Shown here: positions 56,801-64,000 of the stretch, one piece after another | Numbering within the stretch: the first letter of the stretch is position 1 | How the letters are laid out: every line of letters starts with the position of its first letter | NCBI GenBank assembly: GCA_037974965.1 | Contig: JBBPFI010000005.1 | Span: forward strand, 620,001-684,000 | Reading direction: 5' to 3' | Length of the DNA stretch: 64,000 nucleotides | Source: Dacryopinax spathularia | Taxonomy: Eukaryota; Basidiomycota; Dacrymycetes; Dacrymycetales; Dacrymycetaceae | The notes under the pieces: generated by a model | What the model was told of the DNA's origin: nothing | Database searches by the model: none | What the model saw: the letters and a program-made list of their open reading frames with translations, nothing else | Position numbers and translations under genes: made by a program

Positions 56801-59400
56801 TCCCACACCCATCGTCAAGACTCGGCAGCCGGCCCTATCGCCGATCATTAGTCGAACGCCTGGTGCGGATATATCGCATACAAAATAACGAGTCGGCAGG
56901 CAGCTCATAACAAACGGACGATGCAGTGCCCAGCCATACTTGACATGGTCAGAATATAGAAGTACATCCACAATATTCATTGGAAAGTACGCGTGGTATA
57001 GTATAGCACACCGAGCTCTCCAATCTCGCCTTCAACACCGACCCATGAGATGACGTGCATTATCTCCGATGGAATGGTTTCATTGCCGCATCTGGCCAGC
57101 ACTTTATTCTGCATTACCTTCTCTCTTGCAACTAGAGAGAGGCTGAAATGTGCCCTACCCTTCTTTTCAAGTCGTAGAGCTTAACGGCCTTCTTTGCCAG
57201 CATTCTCAAGCCTAGGAGAGTGCTGAGACGTTTCGCTACTTATCACCGAAGTCGTAGCGCTGGTCTTTCCCACCTGTGTCCACGCCAAGTGATCATATGA
57301 AGATGCTTACTCTATGGCGAGACGTCCCCTATCACCTTATTCTATGCAAGCACTCTCATTATACCACCGTTCAGCAAACTCAACAACACGGAGTCGAGAA
57401 CGCTTCCTAAACGCCGAACGAAATGGGAACGCTAAAGCCGCTCGGACTTGTGCAGCGCAGAGCGCCGCAGTTACACGAGAAGGCTCGCTTCACTTGACAA
57501 AGAGTCGGTAGCGCAAAGGCAGCATTGATGGCTCGTCGAGAGGAGCGCTGAACTGTCTCACGACTCTAAGGTTGTCGATACGTCGGAGATAAGTACATGG
57601 GCTTAAGTATCGCCGTGACTGCCATCACTCATTGTTCGCTTTTCTGTAGCTAGTTAGTGAGTTTGGGGTTGCGGAAGGCCAAGCGATACGGGTGAGAATG
57701 TGTCCCTTGACCAGAGCCAATGTGTTCGGGTGTACGTCATCATCGCTTCTTGTGAAGTCCAGCTGGGTGTGGAGTCCAGTAATTCCCTCGAATTCTGCCC
57801 CCCTTCAATATCCATTACTTCAACACCACCGCTATCCTCTTCGTTTTGTGGCGTGCATTACTGAAAGGCATCAGTGAAGGTTGTTCGCGTCGACTTGATA
57901 GAAAGGATGGCACCACTTCTTAGCGCTAAGTGATGCTTATTTCGGAAAGAGCGCGGTAACTCCGATAGCCTGATGGCGCACTGTCCTGCATTTCTATCTG
58001 GATTGCACGCCGTTGGGAGCTACTATTGTTGAGACTAATTAGATCTAAATCTGAGTTATCTCTCTTTTCCCCTCTGTTCAAGCCTTTGAGAGTCGCGAAG
58101 CATGTTGCGGCGATAATCGCCGAAATATCAGCCCAACCCTTGAAAGGTGAGGCTACCGTTCCACAGCTCCGGAGAGTCCGGTGTCCATCCTGGAAGGTAT
58201 AAAGCGACTTCTTGAGGGTAGCAACCTAATCTGCACGGCTCGAACTCGCAAACAGATGCTCCCAGTGAAGAGGTACTTAACGCCGACTTCCACGTTGACA
58301 GTAACGCCGAACCGACATGCCCTGCTTGCGCATTCACAATTCTACAATATGTGACGCCGCCCTCTGGTCTTGCAGACAACAGGAATCAGCAAGTGAGGGG
58401 GACACTGTAGGTAAGGGCACATCTCGATCAACCAACGGGCCCGCGACGTTTTGCATACATCGGACATAACGGATTTACCCTTATCGCCGTACCACCAACT
58501 GTCCTTCGCTTTCCCAGTGGTGATGGCGACCTGCCGGCAAAACACTTGGAGTAAACTATCACACTAGTTACCATCATCGCACTCGCCGGGTAAGGTTAGA
58601 CCACAAGAGTAGTGCAATTACTCGATAGCAAAGAGCACCACCTCGGTGTTTACTCACTATTGAGAAAGCACCACCTCGGCGTTTCCCTCTCTCGGCGATA
58701 CTACCAACCTGATCACTCTCGTTGTCAACGGACTTAAGGTACCGCCGACATCCTGCGCCTCCGATCCTTGCGTTTGATTTGCTCCAGCACGTCTCAGCAT
58801 ACAGTTGGCAACGTCTCTGATCATCCGCTTGAGTACTTACAGTTAACATGCTCACCCGCAGAGCCGCTGGAGTATCTTGCTCGCTCCATGAAAAGCCCGG
58901 CTGGGTTCAGTACTGTATCCTTTCGGAACACATGAGCAGGCTTGGGCGGTCGTTCTCCGCCCATGCCTGAGGTCGAAACGAGACACGACGTGGAGGACTC
59001 CGCTTCCTCCCCCCCTCCAAAATATCGCACTTTCGACTGTTTACTGTTCTCGACTCATATTCCCACTTTATCGGATCAATCAACCTAAGCTGCTAAGCAA
59101 ATCTTCCTCCGATCAAACAAGGCAGCTTATCTCCGACCATCTGATTCATACCGATGATCGCAGCCGACAAACAGCGCCAAAACAAGCGAGCTCCTGCTTT
59201 TTCCTGTCCTGCGCCATTCCCTGCGTTCTATGATCCGGGACTTTGTACTAGGATGGGCAACACGATTTCCTCTTTTCTGCCTCCTTGGCGAGTTGACGGT
59301 CCTATGGGTGGACGGCAGTCTTCCCTATCGCCGATGGGCTCTCCCGCCTACGCACTGGATGCGAAGATGAGCCGTCTTATGCTCTTTCGTATCTGAACGT
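53856..59400. repeat. Repeat field right of the element
   Basis: No gene is supported in this 5.5 kb. TTATCGCCG/CGGCGATA occurs near 53985, 54014, 54160, 54522, 55034, 55215, 55232, 55922, 56300, 56627, 56648, 56837, 57605, 58088, 58480, 58693 and 59327. Inverted composite hairpins (CGGACATAA, spacer, TTATCGCC) lie at 54503-54530, 56279-56306 and 58461-58489, with a diverged one near 55577. Segments duplicate 36.2-36.9 kb and, inverted, 13.4-13.8 and 17.0-18.5 kb. Most units here are in the opposite orientation to those at 12.6-24 kb. Confidence 0.6.
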
Positions 59401-59633
59401 CTGCGCAGACGGAGTACGCACTACATCGGGTTGGGTGGTAGGAGCTGAGTGCTTGGGCAGGCAGGGGAATGAAGGGAGCATGGAGACCCAAACAGAACGG
59501 CGAAACCCGACTACTTCACAAATACAAGGACATCACAATAACCCAATTCAACAGAACCCATCCTCCATTTCCCATCCGGAGAAGGCAGCCACAACGCCCC
59601 GCCTCCCTCCGGCTGCACGCGCTCTATCACTCC

Positions 59634-60644
59634 TCACTCCCCACCCCCATGCGCCCTCCGGATCACCTCGACCGCCTTCTCCCACATCTCATCCCTCAAC
59701 GCCGCTTCTGGCGTCCCATCCCTACACATCCCATCCCATCCATGCCCCACCCCTTCAGCCAGGACATACACCGGCTCCCTTCCCTTCTCCTTCAGCTCAC
59801 GGGCAAACTCCTCCGTCTCAGCAAGAAGATAATCATACTCGCACGCCAACAAAAACGTTCTCCCCTTATCGGGGAACTTCTCAGCCGGTGCGAACCGGGG
59901 TGAGAGCCTTGGGTCGGCGAGGACTGAGCGGGTAAGAGGACGGGGAAGGGCGAGTTGATAGGCTGTGCGGAACCTCTGGCCGTCGCGAGGGGTGATGACG
60001 GTCCCTTTGTCCCTGCCCTTCAGCTTCGTCACCCTCGGAGCGCGTTTCTCGGGGTAGGGGATCGTAAAGTCCACCGAAGGATAAAACGCCACCACACCCT
60101 TAATCACCCCCTGCTCAGCCGTAGCCGTCACCGCGAGCGCCAAGTTCCCGCCCGCGCTAAACCCGCCTATCGTTATTCTCTCCGTATCGAACAAACCCCC
60201 TTCGTTCGCTCGTACCCAGCTCAGAACGCGGTGCAGGTCTTCCCATGCTGCTGGGAAAGGGTGGGCGGGGGAACGGCGGTAGTCGGCGTCTACTACCCAG
60301 CTTTGGGTGGAATGGGAGACGTATTGACACCAGCGGGCTTCGATGCCGTGTAGGTCGAGGGCGAAGCCGCCGCCGTGGATGTTGATATGCACCGGCCTTT
60401 TCCCTTTCGCCCCCGTTGGGGAAGACGAAGAGGAGGAGGGAGGGGAGGGAGGGGCGTGGAGGTAGAGCTTGATGCGCTGTTTGCTACCGGGTGGACCGGT
60501 GATAGAGAGGGGGGTGACGTTTGAGAGGTCGAGCGTGCGCCTGTGGTAGGAGACGAGACGGCGGAGGAGGATGTTGATGAGGCCGTAGCGGAGTCGGAGG
60601 GCGATGTATTGCAGTTGGCGGGAGAGATAGGTGAGGAGGGACAT
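59634..60644 (-). CDS. HSL-family alpha/beta-hydrolase esterase, copy 1
   Basis: A single exon of 336 aa. I chose the ATG at 60644, not the longer in-frame start at 60941, because it aligns with the start of the paralogue at 63864 (MSLLTYL against MSLLTWL). The oxyanion motif HGGG is at 90-93, the nucleophile Ser163 in GFSAGG, Asp271 in CEYDYL and His301 in GVGHGWD, the complete triad of hormone-sensitive-lipase-type carboxylesterases. A hydrophobic N-terminal helix (residues 3-30) could anchor it to a membrane. It probably hydrolyses carboxyl esters; the substrate is unknown. It is divergent from the luciferase-like gene at 61200 and about 60-65% identical by eye to the second esterase, with indels only in the Ser-rich loop at 66-80. 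Confidence 0.9.
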   Translation of the reverse strand: MSLLTYLSRQLQYIALRLRYGLINILLRRLVSYHRRTLDLSNVTPLSITGPPGSKQRIKLYLHAPPSPPSSSSSSPTGAKGKRPVHINIHGGGFALDLHGIEARWCQYVSHSTQSWVVDADYRRSPAHPFPAAWEDLHRVLSWVRANEGGLFDTERITIGGFSAGGNLALAVTATAEQGVIKGVVAFYPSVDFTIPYPEKRAPRVTKLKGRDKGTVITPRDGQRFRTAYQLALPRPLTRSVLADPRLSPRFAPAEKFPDKGRTFLLACEYDYLLAETEEFARELKEKGREPVYVLAEGVGHGWDGMCRDGTPEAALRDEMWEKAVEVIRRAHGGGE

Positions 60645-61199
60645 CGTGGTGGTGGTGGTGGTACAGAGGAGAGGGACGGGGGTATCGTGCGGAGGGCGTG
60701 GGGAGGGTATGATGTGAGGGGGGGGAGAGTGCCGGATGTGGGGAAGTCTGATGGAATGATGGTCCCTCATATCGGGCGTTACATCGGGGGTATGCTCGCG
60801 TCGGCTATAAGGCGCCAATCCCTCGTATCTCCGTGCTAAACTTGCTTCAGCCTCATACCGCCTGCGCCTCTTTGCTTTTCGCTTTCCTACGGTCCCCTCT
60901 GCTCTCTTGTTTTCACCCCGCTCGTTCGGACCGGTACTCACGATCTGGTGCTGCTGCTACGAAGACTAAGGTGTGCAAGGAATGGCGCTTCTAACCACTG
61001 CGCCGCACCGCACAGTCCACTGCCGGCGTGTACAGCTCCGCTCCCGAATGCCCGGCGGCGCGCTCTTCTCCGATGTCGACCTCCTCCGTCTCATACTGTC
61101 TACAAACCCCAGAATACTATAAAGGCATGAATCCAACGTGTCCACCAGTTCTATGCTCGGACTCGGACTTCTCTACTGCAGCGAACTTCTCTGATCATC
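60645..61199 (+). promoter_or_regulatory. Divergent promoter region, esterase / luciferase-like gene
   Basis: 555 bases are shared by two genes starting in opposite directions. A TATA box (TATAAAG) lies at 61118-61124, about 75 bases before the luciferase-like ATG. The esterase side is GT/CA-rich. This arrangement would allow co-regulation. Confidence 0.4.
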
Positions 61200-62235
61200 A
61201 TGCAGCTCCAAGCGCTCTTTCCAGCCTGGAGACCAAGCTCATGGCTCAACACTCTCCGGGCGCTCTGGGAACGTCCTATTACCGTCGGCCACGCTATCAT
61301 GTCTGCTCTCGGAATCTACGCGATCGCCTTCCTGCTACACGACATCTACAGCTACTATATCCGCGGTACGTCCTCCCTCCCCCTCTCCCCCTCTGCTCAT
61401 CTTCCACTCTGCTTCTTCTCTCCCGCACGCACCCATGCTGACCCCATTCAGTTCCATTAGACATACGAGGCACCCTCTCCCGCCATCCCCACTTCTACAT
61501 CCGCGCCGCCCTCATCCGTCTCTACCGCTTCCTCACAGGGAAAGACGGCACCTCCAGCACCGGTCTCCGGCGCTGGGCAGCGCGCGCAAAAAAGAAGGAA
61601 GAGATGTACGGCAGGACGTTTTTGAAAGATGAAGACGTACCGGTTAGGAGACCGCCAAGGCCGGAGCTTATTAATGGTGGGATCCCGCAGCGGCAGGTGC
61701 CGCAAGTTTTAGACCCAGAGCTGGAAGAGGTGCGTCGCAGCATCCCTATGCCCATTCTCCCTTCCCCCCATCTCTCGATCAAGCGGAGACGCTAACAACC
61801 GATATACAGAAATTCGAGTCCCTGTTCAAGCAGTACGCCACCACCCACTGGCTCGACTGCCTCCCTTCCCGCATCGAGCCCAACGCCCTGGCGCTCTTCC
61901 TCCCCCCCACCTCCGGCCCCCGTTCCCCGCACACCCACCGGCCTCATCCGGAATACGCGATCCCCCGTACGAACCGCTTCGCCTCAGTGTACGAACTCGC
62001 ACATATCCACGGCGGAGAAGGAAGTGTCCATCTCATCTTAGCCCCACTTGACGCAGCGCTGGTTATTGATCGGGGGTGGGGGGTGAGGTTTCCGTTGGCG
62101 GGGGCGCCGGGGAGCTGGGGGTATGCACGGGGGAGGGTGCTTGTGTATGCGCCGAGGGATTGGGGGGAGGTTGAGTGCGTCATGCGGTGCGTGGAGGCTG
62201 GGAGGAGGTATTTGACTGCTGTGCCTGAGGATTGA
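61200..62235 (+). CDS. Fungal-luciferase-like (Luz family) protein, copy 3
   Basis: The three-exon model is join(61200..61365, 61452..61729, 61810..62235), 289 aa. Introns are 86 and 80 bases (the second with a GCTAAC branch), with the same phases as copies 1 and 2. A single membrane segment lies at about residues 29-46, then SYYIR, HFYIRAALIRLYRFL, GRTFLKDEDVPVRR, IPQRQVPQVLDPELEE. The C-terminal domain has IEPNALALFLPP, AHIHGGEGSVHLILAPLDAA, IDRGWGVRFPLAG, LVYAPRDWGEVECVM. It matches Luz in order and length. Unlike copies 1 and 2 it lies outside the repeat field, between two esterase genes, and may be the ancestral locus. Activity is unknown. Confidence 0.8.
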
Positions 62236-62880
62236 GCGCTGGATCGGGTGGGGGTGGCAAGCAGGAAGAAGAGGGGTTGCTGACAGTGCCGCTGCAACTG
62301 GTGGGTTGGAGGGGTTGGAATTGACTGCTGTAGGGCGGGCATGGAGGTCGCGGTACGGTGGTTGGAATGGGAATGTGCAGGCGGAGGACTGGAATGTCTG
62401 GGGAGAAACCAGGCCTGCTTGTTGGGGCTGAGGCGGTTCCATTTACACGCATAACGAGACCCGTCCTCACTCTGAGTCTGCTTCAACACCACGCATTCCG
62501 ATTCTTCACCACCTAAGACGGCACAGCAGCTCGTGCAGAAAGCCAACACAAGAGTCCCAAACGAGCGCTGGAGTGCGCTCGCCCGGCTTTGTAAGTCGGG
62601 TGGTGGCAGTTGTACTGTCTCGAGTGATTGAGTCATTCGTGGAATGTGATGCGGTGATGCAATGGAGCGTGCTCTCTCTGCTCTCAGAGTGAGGCACGCC
62701 GATCCCCACGAATCATGTTTGAGCGGAGGGGTGAATCAACGTGGATCATATCATACAGTTCCCGAACCAAAGCTCCAAAATGGTAGAAAGAGGCCAGCGT
62801 TCCCCTCATTCCATCCGTACGAAAAGAAAGACTCCCAACCAGCTTGACACATCCACCTTCCTCCTCCTCGCCACCGCACC
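62236..62880. other. Convergent intergenic region
   Basis: The tail-to-tail spacer between luciferase-like copy 3 and esterase copy 2. Several short frames overlap on both strands, none convincing. It presumably holds both 3' ends. Confidence 0.5.
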
Positions 62881-63864
62881 TCATCCCCCTCCCCCAGCCT
62901 GCGCCCTCTTGATAACCTCGACCGCCCTCCCCCACCACATATCCCTCACCCCTGCCTCCCACGTCCCATCCCTACACATCCCATCCCACCCATGCCCCAC
63001 CCCCTCAACCCTAACGCTCACCGGCTCCCTCCCCTTCCTCTCAAGCTCACTCGCAAACTCCTCCGCTTCCTCCGCGAGGTAGTCGTACTCGCACGTCAGT
63101 ATCATTGTGCGTCCTTTATCGGGGAACTTTTCAGCAGGTGCAAAGCGGGGTGACAGCCTCGGGTCGGAGAGCGTGCTGTAGGGGCCTGGGCGAGGGAGAG
63201 AGAAGAGGTAGGCGTTCCTGAACCGGGTGCCGTCCGGGATGGAGATGACCGTTCCCTTTTCCCTCCCCTTTAGCTTCAAGATGGGCGGAGCGCGTTTCTC
63301 AGCATAAGGAACGGTAAAGTCCACCGCCGGGTAAAACGCCACCACCCCCTTCACCCACCCATCCGGCACAGTACCCGTCAAGGCCAGGGATAAGTTCCCA
63401 CCAGCGCTAAACCCGCCTACGGTCACGCGCTCGGTGTCGAATAAGCCGCCTTCGTTCGCCCGGACCCAGTGGAGGACGTGCAGGACGTCGTCGTACGCTG
63501 CTGGCCATGGGTGCTGTGGTGCCATCCGGTAGTCCGCGTCGACTACCCAGCACGCAGCTTCGCGCGCCACAAGCTGGCAGAACCGGGCGTCGATGCCGTG
63601 TAGGTCGAATGTGAACCCTCCGCCGTGGATGTTGATATGGACCGGCCTTGGGCCCTTCGAGTCCGAGGAGGCGGGAGGTGCGTGGAGGTAGAGCGAGATC
63701 CTGTTCTGCGCCGGGCCGAGGATGCTAAGATGGCGCACGTTGGAGAGGTCGAGCTTTGACCGGTGGCGGCGGACGTAGAGGCGGACGAGGATGTTGCGCA
63801 GGGCGAAGTGGATGCGGAGGTTGAGGTATTGGAGCGAACGGGCGAGCCAGGTGAGGAGGGACAT
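62881..63864 (-). CDS. HSL-family alpha/beta-hydrolase esterase, copy 2
   Basis: A single exon of 327 aa from the ATG at 63864. HGGG is at 80-83, the nucleophile Ser153 in GFSAGG, Asp261 in CEYDYL and His291 in GVGHGWD, so the triad is complete. The N-terminal hydrophobic/basic helix (TWLARSLQYLNLRIHFALRN) could be a membrane anchor. It is a close paralogue of the esterase at 59.6 kb in the same orientation, with the luciferase-like gene between them, as if a tandem pair had been separated or the trio had formed by local duplication. Upstream (63865-64000) there is a GTCGTC repeat and one TATCGCCGA motif near 63970. Confidence 0.9.
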   Translation of the reverse strand: MSLLTWLARSLQYLNLRIHFALRNILVRLYVRRHRSKLDLSNVRHLSILGPAQNRISLYLHAPPASSDSKGPRPVHINIHGGGFTFDLHGIDARFCQLVAREAACWVVDADYRMAPQHPWPAAYDDVLHVLHWVRANEGGLFDTERVTVGGFSAGGNLSLALTGTVPDGWVKGVVAFYPAVDFTVPYAEKRAPPILKLKGREKGTVISIPDGTRFRNAYLFSLPRPGPYSTLSDPRLSPRFAPAEKFPDKGRTMILTCEYDYLAEEAEEFASELERKGREPVSVRVEGVGHGWDGMCRDGTWEAGVRDMWWGRAVEVIKRAQAGGGG

Positions 63865-64000
63865 CTTGTCTGTGACGCGATAGGTGTCGTCGTCGTCGTC
63901 GTCGTCGATGTAGAGCTACATTGTTCCTACGGTATGAGCTCAGGATAGTTGACAATGGGCGCTTGTTCTATCGCCGATCGAGGTCTCGTGATCCCTTTCG

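Noticed and set aside
60981-61014. tRNA-like piece on the minus strand (GGCGCAGTGGTTAG box)
   Set aside because: It looks like a tRNA A box, but no matching acceptor stem or proper B box follows within a tRNA length, even allowing an intron.
1-64000. CRISPR arrays, bacterial operons, rRNA genes
   Set aside because: Eukaryotic intron-containing sequence. The tandem repeats seen are satellites or subterminal arrays without spacers, and no rRNA-like sequence was noticed.

Overview
The window is fungal nuclear DNA, most likely from an agaricomycete basidiomycete. The genes are cut by introns of about 48-90 bases with GT..AG ends and CTGAY/CTAAC-like branch points, and the families present (EPL1, POP1, NHA1-type antiporter, F-box/LRR, pirin, fungal-luciferase-like proteins) are typical of mushroom-forming fungi. 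I do not assign a species. All splice models and family names come from reading the sequence by eye; no search was run.

Layout. (1) 1-12.6 kb is ordinary gene-dense sequence: 3' part of enhancer-of-polycomb EPL1 (+), an unrecognised 297-aa protein with a myristoylation-type N terminus (-), RNase P/MRP subunit POP1 (-), an F-box/LRR protein (-) and a pirin (+). (2) 12.6-25.8 kb is a repeat field with two intact fungal-luciferase-like genes (14.4 and 24.9 kb) and two decayed copies (18.9-20.0 kb). The field is peppered with a short motif, CGGCGATAAG, recurring at about 365-bp spacing. (3) 25.8-31.5 kb has no gene I can support; it holds an AT-rich island with a 7-bp satellite. (4) 31.5-35.0 kb is a plasma-membrane Na+/H+ antiporter of the NHA1/SOD2 type. 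(5) 35.2-38.7 kb is another piece of the repeat field, carrying two decayed luciferase-like copies in inverted orientation relative to 18.5-20.2 kb.

(6) 38,771-53,845 is the most interesting object: a 15,075-bp mobile element inserted into the repeat field. It has terminal inverted repeats beginning ATGAGGTTAC, subterminal arrays of TTCACCC/GGGTGAA, and an exact 10-bp target duplication (ACCTCGAACT). Two related unoccupied sites occur in the same window (35.33 kb and, inverted, 18.50 kb). The element encodes a DDE (rve-type) integrase, a 1092-aa protein whose C-terminal part looks like a diverged HECT ubiquitin-ligase domain, and several unrecognised proteins. Nearly every one of its genes carries a short collagen-like Gly-X-Pro patch. 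I do not recall this combination as a described transposon class.

(7) 53.9-59.4 kb returns to the repeat field. (8) 59.6-63.9 kb is a compact cluster: two paralogous HSL-family esterases (both -) flank a third intact luciferase-like gene (+). That gene is divergent from one esterase and tail-to-tail with the other.
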